NCBI GenBank assembly: GCA_947359465.1
Contig: OX375876.1
Location: 62,936,998-63,000,997, forward strand
Direction of reading: 5' to 3'
Length of the DNA: 64,000 bases
DNA from: Metellina segmentata
Lineage: Eukaryota > Arthropoda > Arachnida > Araneae > Tetragnathidae
In this document: positions 11,659 through 24,215 of the stretch, in pieces
Layout: each line of letters begins with the position of its first letter
Numbering within the stretch: the stretch's first letter is position 1
The notes under the pieces: generated by a model
What the model was told of the DNA's origin: nothing
The model's input: the letters and a program-made list of their open reading frames with translations, nothing else
Databases searched by the model: none
Translations under genes and position numbers: made by a program

Positions 11659-11745
11659 TTTTCTGCGAAAGAAAAACTGATTATTTTGCTCACTTTTTTC
11701 AATTTACAGTTAACCAATTCAACCCGAGTTAGGTTAGGTAGTTAG
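11659..11745 (+). mobile_element. Decayed Helitron-like 3' end
   Basis: Aligns with 9865-9957, the last 90 bp of the Helitron-like element: CAATTTACAGTTAACCAATTC against CAATCTAGAGTAAACGAATTC in spirit, then AACCCGAGTTAGGTTAGGT in the hairpin position and GTTAG in place of GCTAG. The terminal CTAG is mutated, so the copy looks dead. Its 5' end was not found; GC-rich sequence at 11430-11560 may be part of it. Confidence 0.6.
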
Positions 11746-13848
11746 GCATGTATGTATTTCTCTTAAAATGTAAAAAGTTCCACCAGGTAAAAGTTGCAAA
11801 AGTCAAGTAATAAATGTGAATTATGTAAATTTTAAGAACCTATTTACAAAAATTTCTCACGAAACAAAACAATCGTTGGTACAGCTCATTTTTATAAATA
11901 TAATTCATTGTTTGAAAAACCGTGGAAAAATCCATTAATAGCTTTAAGTAACTTAAAATCACATATTTACTGTAGCGATTAAATGCGAAGTTTATTCACT
12001 TATGTAATAAGTTATCATGAAGTTGAACCGCAGTGATAAAAAACGCTAATTAATTTTCTTTGAACTTACCCTTAATTCTTATTTAAAAATTTGACAGAAA
12101 ACAACAATCCGACATCAAAGAATAAAGCGCTATTTACACACTAAATGCAATCTCAAGAAGCTACCTCCATAGCTGGAAGGAATACTCGAGGAGCAGAAAA
12201 CATAAAATAGAAACATTTAATGACAGAAGAGAAGAAAAGGGGAAAAAACCCATCTACCCCGTGATAAAAAGAAACTTTCTGAGAAAATAAATATCTTGAC
12301 AGAACGTGCTTAAAACGATAGAAATATGTTTATGAAAAGATTGCATTTTAACGAGCTGCTAGCACTAAGAATAATCACAGGGCCTCTACAGAGGAAGAGG
12401 CCCTTTCAAATAGCTTTGCATGTTAATAACTTACAAAAGAAAAATGTTCTTTCTTCTTCACTCCAACAGCAATAAAGTTTATCACCACCCTTCCCACAGT
12501 CTTTGTTGCCCCGAAGCGCGTCTTCTGGAGCACACCCCTTGTTGAAGACTGTCACAGTCAACACCTCGGTACATAAAAATACATAATACGAAAAAGAGAG
12601 CTTCTCCCCAGAAGTAATGAAGTCGGAAGATTATTGTTCTTCCCTCTACAGCTACTTGGCGCAACTCTAAAAATACAGTAAAGGAGAAATTTTGGACTTG
12701 TCCATTCGTTGAACAATAAACATGAGCTTTGCTCTTGAAATAGAAACAATCTCTGGTTTATTTGCAAGATGCAGTTTTCGAAGGCGGTCTGCTGTGCTCG
12801 AGATAAGACATCAGCTGCTCTGGAAAAAAGGGTAGAGCGCTATAAGCAAAGAAAAGAGCGCATGGAAGTAGATAACGCTTTAAAAAGACAACGCTTTGCC
12901 ATGCAGGCAAAAACAACAAAGGTGCAAGACCTTGTTAGCATTCTTTTTTTATTTAACGTCTATGTAAACTACCACGGATGGCAAAGCAAAAAACGCGAAA
13001 GGTGAACGAAGACAAAAAATGGCGCATTCCATTTTTATAGATCTGTATATCAATTTCATATTTTTATTACTCCATGGCATAATAACAATAATATGCAGAA
13101 GTTTCCTGGGAGGTGGAAGTGGGTTTCATGACAATTCGCCAGCGTACTTAATGGTGAGATACGAGAGGCACCTCAGGGGTTATGCGTGATAAAAATAAAC
13201 TTACCCGTCGCGTTTCCAGCTTGAATAAAAGCGATAATGTCTCAAACCTAGGTAAATCATCTGCATTTTTCGTATGCATTTACGTCTTACGAAAGGAAAT
13301 TGGATGTTTCTTTTTGTATTCTATTCCCTTCCCGCAAAAGACAAAGAAAAGGACAACAAGATTTTCTGAAATTTATTTGCGTAATTCTCGGCAAGGGCTC
13401 TCCGCGCGTTTCTCGGAATTTAATGAAGCATATAAAAATATGACGAATCCGAAAATAAGACTATGCAATCTAGGGATTTGTTCCGAAGGTGATAGTAATA
13501 TGTCTGCACTGTTATGCGTTGTTTTGGGCATGAATTTAAAATATTTCCCGTTTACTTGAGAGATGCAAAAAATATGTGGAAAGGAAACCATTGTTTTAAT
13601 ATTTTTTTTATCACGAATATGTTCTACGCTTAAATAGTCACACGCTGTTGTGTTTTTCACTTAAATGTGTGCTATTACATGTTGCGCTATTTAAGTGCTA
13701 CCTTAAACATACTTTTGAACTTATCTATTCAAAAAATTCTGCAATAATTGGTTAGATTTATAAACACATCAAAACAAATTAAACTGTGTTTACTATGAGT
13801 ATACCCGACAAAATGTGTTGAATTGTGTTACCAGTTTCTCAATTCACA
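11746..13848. other. AT-rich non-genic DNA
   Basis: No gene. Contains a short perfect hairpin at 12380-12403 and a somewhat GC-richer stretch around 12480-12860. The 125-codon frame at 13182-13559 is the longest outside tandem arrays, but it overlaps a 95-codon frame on the other strand and shows no domain, signal peptide or family resemblance. Confidence 0.5.
12380..12403. other. Short perfect inverted repeat
   Basis: GGGCCTCT (12380-12387) and AGAGGCCC (12396-12403) pair perfectly around an 8-base loop, followed by TTT. The function is unknown; it is short enough to occur by chance in 64 kb. Confidence 0.4.
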
Positions 13849-14106
13849 TTGATCCTCCTGATGGTTGACGAGTGCCTGGCGATGTATCTACTCGTTTGCA
13901 AAACTTCGCAGATCTTGATGGACGATATATCTCGTCGCCAGAGGAAAGCTGACTAGATCTTGGTCTTTCCATCATAAAAAATTCGGTAATATCTTGATAG
14001 CGAGATATCTAGTCTTTAGCAAAATTGGTCAGATCATGATGGAAGCGATATCTCGTCATAAGAAAAATGGATTAATTTTGACTGTCGAGATCACTTGGAT
14101 GGTTAA
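13849..14106. mobile_element. TTAA-flanked MITE
   Basis: The left end TTGATCCTCCTGATGGTTGACGAG matches the family start with one change in the TTAA. The right end is CACTTGGATGGTTAA with TTAA at 14103-14106. Internal family motifs are GATCTTGATGGACGATATATCTCGTCGCC, GCGAGATATCTAGTC and GCGATATCTCGTCAT. About 258 bp; no coding capacity. Confidence 0.75.
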
Positions 14107-15166
14107 TGGGAAACACTTTATAGAAACAAAGTAACCCTTAAATATAGTTTTTGAACTTATTTCGGTATAATTCAAGTATTTATTAGATTTTTAAATATGC
14201 TAAAGTCATAATTATAAAACTTGGCAATTATGAACAGAAATCAATTTCCGATTTCAGAAATTTAACTATGCAATTTCCTTTTATTCTTAAACATCAGATA
14301 GAAAAGAATGAAACTTTTACCTCAAGTTAGCACTTTCACATCGTTACGCATTTCACGGGAATTATGTATCACAAGAAATACGTGTTTCTAGCATAAATAT
14401 TAGACTCACGTTCGCGTTGTTTAGAACAAAGAAAAATCTTTCTGAGCTTCTGTCGTAATTTTGTTTTAATTTTTCTGGTAATGTAAGTAAGAAATCCGGT
14501 TTGATATCAGTCACAAGAAATAGCTAAAGGATATTTCCTTTCTAACCTTTATTCAATGTTTCTGACTTTTACCAGATAACTTTCACAATACGTGAAATGA
14601 ATGTAATGGTTTTTAATTTCTTCTCTTTAGTACCTTACGTCTTAGACTATCCTTGCTTTTTGCTTAAGTCAGAAATTATGACTGTTAAACGCTTATTTTT
14701 TCTTAGAAAAGAACTACGATCAATATAAATTTAAATTTGTTACACGTATCTTGTTACTTATCTTACTTTTTTTATATTAAGATGTTCAATAGATGTATTT
14801 TGACGTATTTTAAAGTTGTTCTATTCTTTCACTCAGTACACACCGTTTTGATTAGTTTTCAAAAAGTATAATAATAAGATTTATGAAAACATGAGTTATA
14901 ATACAATGACTGATGAAGAGTTTCAACTTTACCACACCCCGTAAGAAAGCATTAACGTGTTACAAATGCTTCGACTTAGAATTTAGGTGCTATATTTATT
15001 ACGCTGCATTTTCTGTAAAAACCGATTCATTCTTACAGCAAATATGCAATCAAGTAAAATAATAAAAATTTTTTACTATGTTAGCTATATTAATAACCAT
15101 ATTTATTACCCAAAACATAACACCGACGTAAATTAAATCATTTTTACAACAAATCAGCGGAATTAA
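14107..15166. other. AT-rich non-genic DNA
   Basis: No feature recognised on either strand. Confidence 0.6.
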
Positions 15167-15225
15167 AACGTACGTCGGATTCAGATGCTTTCTGAATACG
15201 ATAGCATCTGATCCTGACGTATGTT
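15167..15225. other. Strong 59-nt imperfect hairpin
   Basis: Arms 15167-15189 and 15203-15225 are complementary at 19 of 23 positions. Two of the four mismatches would be G:U pairs in RNA, leaving one 2-base internal mismatch. The loop is 13 bases. The arms carry ACGTCGGATTCAGATGCT and AGCATCTGATCCTGACGT. Flanks are AT-rich and do not extend the stem clearly. It could be a small precursor RNA, a tiny MITE or the palindromic remnant of a larger element; the sequence does not decide. Confidence 0.55.
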
Positions 15226-18200
15226 AAAATATGTATCAAAAGAGGCTAAACAGAATATTTAAATCTCCTTTCATAAATTGCTTAAAAACACTGAAAAGGA
15301 AAATTCTTCACCATTTTGCAGAAAAATTCACCGAAAGAATTTTTTTTCCTATTTATTAAAATGAGCGATATTTATTTATGTGTTTAAATATTTTTTTAAA
15401 AACAGTGTAACTAAATTCGATCTTTCAACTATGAACTTTTAACTATCTCAGATTTGGGATAAAAGACAGCTAAATCTTAACAAACCTAGTAATAATCTCT
15501 AAAATTTCCCCTTTGCGCAGCCTCAGGTTCCAAGTAAGCTGAAGGGACCCTTCACATATAATTGCCCCAAACGCCATCTCCACGATTTCAGCTCAACACA
15601 ATGGAGATACTTGCCCGCTTTACATTTTGCAAGCAATTTTCGGTAGCTGTGATAAATATGGCTTTGAAAATGGCGTTTGGAAACAATACAACAAGTGATT
15701 AGTTTGGAATTCTTGGTTGGCGATCCCCTTTGCATTTTTTGCCTACTTCAGGAGAATAATTGATCCGAGTTCGTGGATGACGGGTGCTTGTGATTGGCTT
15801 ATCATGCCGATCTAAGTTCGAGAAAGAAAGCGATAAAAAGATTACACTGAAATGATGTTGAACTTTCTGCAAGACCAGCATTCCTAGAAAAAAGATTTTA
15901 CATTATCTCGTCTTTGTCGTTTCCGCTGTTGGTAATTGGCAACATTCATTGTACTAACATTAGATATGAGAGCAGCATAATGCCTCAGCTTTTCGTATTA
16001 AGTGTAATTGTTAGAAACCAAATCTGCAACGAAGTAATATGGATGATAAAAGGACATTTGCCATCTTAACTTATAGCCAAGCATGTATTTATAAAAAGGT
16101 TTATTTAACTAATAGGCTGAGATTTCGTTGCTGTGCTACCAGTTTATTTTATTCTAATATGTGTACTTTTTTAATGAAAAATCATCAGTGCATGAGTGTT
16201 AAAACATCAAACATCCATATTTAAAACATTTAATACAGTTGCTAAAAAAGTGTAATAAATGCACTGTATATAAAGGAAGTTTAAATCAAGCGCATGAAAC
16301 CATGCGCAACTAAAACATAAATTTTGTTAAGCATTGAGATTGAAAACCCGAGCTATTTTATGTCGAGTTCATAAACTTAACTGTTTTAATTTTAATGAAT
16401 TACTCACGAGAAAGGAATAAATCGTTAAACAATATTTCCTCAATTCAATAGCTTTACCACTTTCGCAAAATTTCATGAAAAATGAGTCATATCGGAGAGA
16501 AAAATCTTAATGAAATTTAATACATCGCCATTACATGAAAGACCATAATTAAATAACTCTCCATAATTATATTACGTAAAAAAATCCCAAAACTAGCGAA
16601 AAAGAGATTAGATTTGGTACTCGATATTACTATGGTAAGATTATCTAAAGATGTTTTGAAGTTGTGCCATAGTTGAAGGCTTCTTCACTAATTAATCAAA
16701 AATCTTTATCCAGGGAAGATATGTCAGTTTCGGGGTGTTACGTCAGCAGGGTTAGAACCTTGTTTTGTTCCCACCGTGAAAATATTCCCCCTCCTCGTGA
16801 ATGTCTAGATTTAAGCGATTATTCAAACTAGTAAAACTATGAAGTGGATGTCACAATCTTAGAAGTGAGGATCCGGTTCGGATTGCCGAATTATAGTATC
16901 CCAACTTGTTAACTATTTAAAGACGAGGTTGTATTGATTTTCGGGTCTCCGGATTTCGGTAAGGGACTCGGTTTCTGCCAATTGAGTGCATTCAATTTCT
17001 AGAAATACCTGATCGGTATAGGTAAAGCATGCTTTGGATAGTCTGTTCTTACATGGTTAATTACCGATAGATTTAGTTATTGTGATTGAAGTTTTCTTAA
17101 AACTAGTTGAGACGAATAAGCTAATTATTGGTTGGTTGAATGTTTTATGGTGTAAGGGCCAGATCAAGCCAAGATGAGTTAAATTGCAATGCAAAAATTA
17201 AGTACATTAGATATTGTAAGCATTATAGTGCTATTATATCACAATATTTATCACTAAAGAAGCCGCAAACTGATGAATGCTGATATTTACTAAAATATCC
17301 GTGAAATAAAAGAATGGAAAAATAATGAACATTTTATTATTGTTTTCTCTATGCCTATATTTTAAGCCAATCCAAATGCGTCAGTGTTATAACGTTGACA
17401 GCTCCAATATTTTTATGACTAGCTTATAAATGGATTTTTAAAATATTTATGAAGAAATAAGAAAAAAAAAATGTATTGAACTTATTTTCTGAAATAATAA
17501 GGGATTCTAGATTTATGATTTTTATTTTACCATAGCGGAGAAACCAGAAGGAAAAAAACAAATTACCCTTTTTGAGAATAGATGGATGGGGATAAAGGTC
17601 TTATTTGTTATTAAATGTATGGATATCGTTAAGTAAAATTACCAATTACTCATAACCTAAATATGCGATATGTAAGCAACATTTATTAACAGCGGCATCA
17701 TCGCTCGCGGAATATTTTACAATCTAAGAACACTACTTTTTTTTAGATATTTAGAATTCGATTGGAACATTTCATTTATTACTCATCATTCACTCTACTC
17801 AACGAATCAACGAATACGTATAAAACCCAGAAAGTGCCAATTGAGTAATATGAGCCTTAACAATTGAGTACAATCAAATTTTTACAATCGCAATCAACCC
17901 AAATTAGCAGAAAAGAAGAACTAATTATCGAAGTTAACTCAGATCTTTAAGAGTGAGTACCACAAAGAAAGGAAGTCCAACGTAACTTACGATGGATTTA
18001 TTTTGGGAAATGAAGCTTATAACACCATTACCCACCAAATTTCACAGCTGCGCAATTCCACAAATCAAAAAACTTTATTTATTTCCCCCATCCTTCCAAG
18101 CCTCCTTTTTTTTTCAGAAGTCAAAAGAAAACGGCCCAACAAAAAAAAATCACCAAACGTAACTTCTCGAGAGGCCCCCTCCTTCTCCACCAAGAAAACC

Positions 18201-21200
18201 AGAAGTCTGTCCTTTTTATTTCATTTGTTTCATTCTCCTCTTTGGACCCTAACCGTTTCCAATATAGAATATTCTCATACATACATGTATATAATACCGA
18301 AAACTCCCCCGCTGCAAAAACAAAGGAAGGAGTGGCCGGGGAAGGGGCATCCCTAAAATCGTTTGATATCAGGAGAATCTCAGTTAACGTGTCACTTTGA
18401 GGGGCAGATGCGTCATTTGCTTTGAGATGTTGAGACCTCTATTTGGGCTTCAGTGAGTACAAATCAGGGGCGGAAGAAAATAGGCAAGGAGGAGATAGCG
18501 CTGTGTGTGGATTTAAAGTTGCCTCCGAAACTGACATCCAGTTCCAGTCCCTTTATCACACACACAGCCATACACCCACATCAGTTGGAGGAGGTAGGAT
18601 ATAACTGAAGGAATGGGAGAAAGAATGGGGCTCAATGTAGGAACGAATACGTATAAAATGTTTATATTCGTAAATGTTCGAAAGCGCCATTTTTTCTTCG
18701 TCTTCTTGTTTGGCGTGTTCGTTCTATTTTTGTTCTTAAAAGAAGGGGGTTAGGGATGAAACGAATTCGAATGCCGTCCCCGCGTGTTTTTTCGGCTTCC
18801 GCATTCTTTTGGCTTTACCGCCGGGGGGTAAGTTATTCTCTTTGTCAAGAGAGTTATATTTTTGTCCGAGAAGTTCTGCCTAAGTCATAATAGAAGTAGG
18901 AATTCAAAGATAGTGCGGTGCAGTTTTTGTGTGAGAAGTGTGCCTTTCGTTCTCTTAAGCAACAAAAAGGGAAATTTTGAGCTTTTGTGTGCGATGGGGA
19001 TGTTCGAATTTCTTTTGGAAATATGCGGATTACTTATTTACCCGTAAGAAATCCATCCCTTTCTTTCTTTTATAAAATAATAACAAAAATAAAGGAGGCA
19101 GTGCATTGAATTCGTATATTCAAAGGTGTTACTTGAACTGACAGCACATTTTTAAATGGCAAGAAATTTTTGAGTTGACCAGATGCTTTAAAATTTAGAG
19201 TAAAAATAGCTCATCTCTTTATGCATAGAATAGTTATTTCCATGACTAAAAATTAAAGCATTTTTCTGAAAATTTTAAATTAATAGTTTTCAATAAAAAG
19301 CACTTTTCTTTTCAAATAAAATTTACACGTATTAAAAGGACATTAGAGACTATAACTAAAGTCCTTTAATTCAATATTAGACCGTAAGAGATGCAGATAA
19401 TTTATCCAAGAGAGCATAAAAACATAAAAATGCATCCCTTAATACTACTTATTGACTCATGATATATTTTTTTCAGGATAACACATGCACCTACGAAAAC
19501 ATATGCATTTACCATAAATAGATCTACAATGATATGCATGAACACACGTCATATTTCATTATGCAATATTAGTAATTGAATTGCGCCCGGTAACGTAGTG
19601 ATAGGCCACAGAAATGCTGTTTAATGCAAAACAAAAATATTCATGGGGATTAAAAGAATTTCTTATTTCTGGAATGAGTGTTATCATTAAAAGTTTAAGG
19701 TAACACGGTATTATGAACAGTGGATTGTAATTTTGATCTACATTGTAATTTTGAGAACATTTAAAGTTTGAAAAACAGCAACACTGAAAATTTTAACAGC
19801 GGCTTATCATTATACCATCCGATGTCCTTCATTTCTAATGTTTAATAGTTCTTAAGCTTCATGTAATGTTATGAGTTTGGTTTGTCATCTTTACTGTACT
19901 TGAATTAATTGGGCATTAGTATCAAAATACAACGAAAAAGCTTTTTCAGTGATTGAATAAATTTCATTTCGATCAAACCAAAATTATCTTTAAATATATA
20001 TTTAAATATATAACAAAGATAATTCCCTTGATGCATTCAACTCTAGAGTGATCATACTTTCGTATTTATCAAATTTAAATACATTTAAAACTCCTAACGA
20101 TTATGTAATTTTCTTCCTAAATCGCACCATCCAGCCTCGCAGACATAAAACATTTACACAAAAGTTTTGAAACTGTTCTTTCGTTAAACCGAAACCATTA
20201 GCAGCGTTTCTCGATATTTTTCAATTCAGAGCATTTATTTCCAAACACAAAGCGCAGAACTAAACCATCACCAGAACAAGAAAGTTTGCGTCAATTAATT
20301 CGAGGAGATTCCAGTAAAAAGTTGGGAATTCCGAGCATGCTTTCTTTGATCTAACCTTCCGGTGAGCGCAAACACTAATGCAAACTGAGAAGTCTCGCTC
20401 TACAGCCAACACTAAAACAAGGACCTAAAAAAGGCTTGCACCTGACTTGAAAGCAAATAATCTAGTCGAATTTACTGGGCTAATGGTGTTAATTAGTATG
20501 TTAAACCTGGTGATTTATTAGGGACCTATCCTGTTAACTTCTTTTTAAGGTCGCTCTCTGCATTAGAACTAAATATTTATGGAGTTCAGTTTAGACGAAT
20601 CTACGGCTGAATCTTTAATGTCTTGGTGTAATGAGAAATTTAATTTATCACCGTGTGTTAAATTCCAGTAGGTTTCTTAAATCTAATTAGTCGAATAAAA
20701 AACTACATTCTTGATTTTAAAACTAAATGGGTAATTTAATCAAGATACGTCATATCATCGATTATATGCAAGGGATAAACTTCAACTAAAAATAGAACCT
20801 GAATTACCTTTAGGAAATTTGAGAAATTAATTGCTTATATTTTGTAAGCCTTAGGAATACACTAAAACACAGCATTATATTTTATAATCTTTCAAAGCAT
20901 TAAACGCTGTCAAATACATTTTGCAACTGAAACATAATGCAAAACATTTGTAATTTGTAATGCTCACAAACTTTATTATTGTAATAAATTGACCTTTTTA
21001 AATCTAGATTCAAACGATAAAAACGCAAGTATAATTGGATGTTTTTGTGCTAGCTTTTCCTGCGTTAGATGACTTATCAGGGTAGTAATTTGGGATTTGA
21101 AGCATTTTTTTATTTGCTATAAATTGAAGTTTGTGATAGTGGATGGTAAATGTATTCGGAAAATAATATTAATTTAGAAGAAAGCTTTTCAATCCTGTGC

Positions 21201-22226
21201 AAAAGCTAATTTTTATGAAACAGCTAGACCTATAAGAATACAACTCATTCTACAATAAAATAGCATTTTATGCGATTTAATAGACTAAAATCATAGTTCC
21301 CTGACGTAGAATAAGTAGGAATGTTTCGATAAAAATATTTCCTCGTATTAATATTTCAAACCTGCAATTTAATTTTTAATTAACGGATTTCGTACTATTT
21401 CATCAACGATACCGGCTAATAAAATAATAGCCACGCAACAAAGGAACTAATTAATATATTTCAATTATCAAATTTAAACTACATTCTCATTTAATAAAGA
21501 ATTACGTTAAAAAAATTTACGCACAAAGCAAAATTTATTAGTTTAAATGTATTCGAAAACAAATTATTAGTAGCAAGGATTATGTTTCTCCAACATTTAT
21601 CTCGATTGGGTATTAGCCATTAAAACGACGTTCAGAAATATGGTTAGACAGGGCCACATAAATTTTCAACATAAACGCCAGACAAAACATGAATACGAAT
21701 TAGCCTCAAATATACTGAAGGTTCCATGGGAATCAATAAATCGAATTTACCAGGGTATAACCCAGAGCCCAATTGTTTCTATTCCATTAATCGAATTTTC
21801 TTTGAACATAATGGAGGTCACGACTCCCATTGTTTGACTTTTTCCCCCTCGCCTAATTCGAGTTTATTGTTTTAAGCAGATGATAAATGAACACTTCACT
21901 CTTACAGAGCATCGTAAAAATTGTTTCATTACAGTCAATGATTTTGAATTTCAAGCGAAAGGGTTGGAACTTCTGGGACTAGCTTTTGCACATTCTGTTG
22001 CGGGTTTGTATTTATGAGAACTGTAGAGTGGTCCTTAAATCGGTTGTAGTAGACGCAATAGGAAGCAGAAAAGATACCTTTAACCCCTCTAGGTGTGGTG
22101 GGACGTCTGCTGTCCATGGTAGTGGATGCCTACTTCATGGTAATGAATTGGCGTTTGCACTAGCTAATGCCGGTTCTGATTTACCCTAACAATGTCCTCA
22201 TATTGAATATCATACAATAAAAATAA
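15226..22226. other. AT-rich desert with three GC-richer islands
   Basis: No gene found. Islands by eye are at about 15490-15900, 16690-17000 and 18000-18870; the last includes C-rich CTCC/CCCC tracts at 18080-18360 and a CpG-bearing patch at 18770-18830. They contain no tandem repeat or transposon ends and could be conserved non-coding elements. The rest is monotonous AT-rich sequence; frames of up to 117 codons (18003-18356) are low-complexity. Confidence 0.5.
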
Positions 22227-22780
22227 TTAACCTAGGGTATTGACAAGATATCTCGTGCACCATGGACCACCTAATGAAGAGCCAGGATGCCGTTAGAAAG
22301 ACAAATTGAAACACTGTCATTCTTCGATGACTATAATACGATCAGGTCAGTTTACCTTGTAACGATATCTCTTGTCAATCAAGATCTAGTTGTTGTTGTT
22401 TCTCATGCCTACACTGGCAGACCAGAATGCCAGGCCCGTCGAAGACGGCAAGAGGCGAGGGGTGCGCCTTCCATGTTATTGTGCCCCATTGGGAGGAAGT
22501 CCGATCTTGCTCGACATACATGGCACATCCGTTTTACAGGAAGGCTACTTTCATACATTCATTCACTCACACATATCGTGATTTAGATCCCAATCACAGA
22601 CCGATAAACCCCTGATCAGGTACCCCCAGAGGTATTGATTTGGTATGGGAACATGGGGAACTTTGTGACCACGACTTATTTAACGTGCCCCAATCACCAT
22701 TAGTGAACACGACTCAAGATCTAGTAAGTTTTGCTAATGACAAAATACCTAGTCTTGACAAGTATTATAAGGATCACAAA
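22227..22780. mobile_element. Degraded TTAA-MITE region
   Basis: The left end is TTAACCTAGGGTATTGACAAGATATCTCGTGCACC, with TTAA at 22227-22230 and the family arm. Internal family words are ACGATATCTCTTGTCAATCAAGATCTAG (22361) and CTCAAGATCTAGTAAGTTTTGCTAATGACAAAATACCTAGTC (22713-22756). Possible secondary termini are near 22610-22640 (CCCCTGATCAGG, CCCCCAGAGG). At least two overlapping or nested copies are likely, but the boundaries are not resolved. Several short frames here (22287-22615) are by-products. Confidence 0.5.
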
Positions 22781-24045
22781 TACGAAGATCGAACGCTATT
22801 TATTGCTCAATAAGTCGTAGTTAAAGACTGACTCTTAGAAGTTTCAGTTACCAGTGTCTTCCGAGACTTATAAGATTCACTTGTTTTCCTGTTTTCACTA
22901 GACAAGACTACCTACGAAATCATCTATATCACATTGGCTTTACAAACTCTCGAACTGGCCCTTGTGTTGTCTTTCAAATATGACAGGAACCCACTTCAAG
23001 CCCAGATCTCACAGACGTCGAAGTGAATATTATTGATAGATGACCACATTTTATTTATGTTTTCAAGACAATATTGGACAACCACAGATATGACGAAAGG
23101 TTTGAGATATGGCCTAGGATAAGAAAATACTTTAAAAAAAAGCTGCCTACATAAATATTCTATAGCTGCAAATGTATATAAATATTCTGATGTCTAAGCT
23201 CTAGTTAGGAAAATGTCCGAACAAATACATAATTTAAAAGGATTAAGTAGGTTTTCAATAAACCTTACTCGGAAATAATTTAAATTGTGAAATATTTATT
23301 TTGCTATAACGGCTTAGTTTTCAACTTTTGACCAAATGTGCTCACACAACTTAAATTGATACTCCCACTATTTATATGACAGGAACATTTTCAAATCGTA
23401 GGAAACTGTCCAGTGTGCCCTTGCCCACCCTAAAGGACAGCGATCAATAAGAGTTCCAGAGTTGGACAAAAACTAATAACTACTTAGACATACAGGACCA
23501 TAAAATTTATGGAGGTCTGCTGATTGTAGACTTTTTAAGTCAGTCTGGTTTTCGTCCTGCTGTCTACCCTGTTAGACTAGACGAATATTATTAACTGATA
23601 ATATTATCTTACCAGAGGAGAATAGGTTTGCTGTCCGTCTGTTTCCTAACATCCTTAAGATTGCATTAATTTAATGTATTTTTCCAACAATTTCTCATGA
23701 TCAAGACTGTACGATTGATAGAGTTCAAAAACTGCAGAGAACAAAGACCACACTGCTGAAATTATTTTTATCTAGTCGAGAATTCTTTGAATAATTAATG
23801 GAGCATAGAATAAGGGTGATGGTAAATCTAAATTATACTGTTGTTAAACTTCTGTTTTGGTAATGGAAATTAAACAGAATTGTATAATCATATGTATATA
23901 TATTTTATTCTGTGCGTTGCAATAAGTAAAATGTGCTGTGTTAACTAGTGAGCATAAAATTAATAAAATAACATACCACCCGTATTATTAACCTTTTCAG
24001 CAAAATTAAAACAATATACTTTTATTTAAATGTATTTCATATGGT
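22781..24045. other. Non-genic DNA
   Basis: No gene or repeat termini recognised. The region 22850-23640 is less AT-rich than its surroundings and could hold an old, unrecognised transposon remnant. Confidence 0.45.
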
Positions 24046-24215
24046 TAGTTCTGTTTTACGGCCATATTTGTCCAACCTGGTCCTATACACAAGGTATACA
24101 ATGTCAAGTAAAGGACATCCATACACAAGAAAATACCTTCTGATAAAGAAGAAAGAAATGCATCCAGGGTGAGTTACCGGAATCAAACTTACGTCACACG
24201 CAGGTTGCAACAGAA
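24046..24215 (+). repeat. SINE-like interspersed repeat S, copy 2
   Basis: Family landmarks in order: GGCCATATTTGTCCAA, ACACAAGG, GTCAAGTAAAGGACATCCATACACAAG, AGAAAGAAATGCATCCAGGGTGAGTTACCGG and ATCAAACTTACG...CGCAGGTTG. On the minus strand GTTTGATTCC is B-box-like. The right end after CGCAGGTTGCAACAGAA is lost. Confidence 0.65.

Noticed and set aside
13182..13559. 125-codon open frame, the longest outside tandem arrays
   Set aside because: No domain, no start context or splice evidence, overlaps an opposite-strand frame, and the length is within chance for the window.
18003..18356. 117-codon frame rich in S, T, K and P
   Set aside because: Derived from C-rich and A-rich low-complexity tracts; no domain or conserved pattern.
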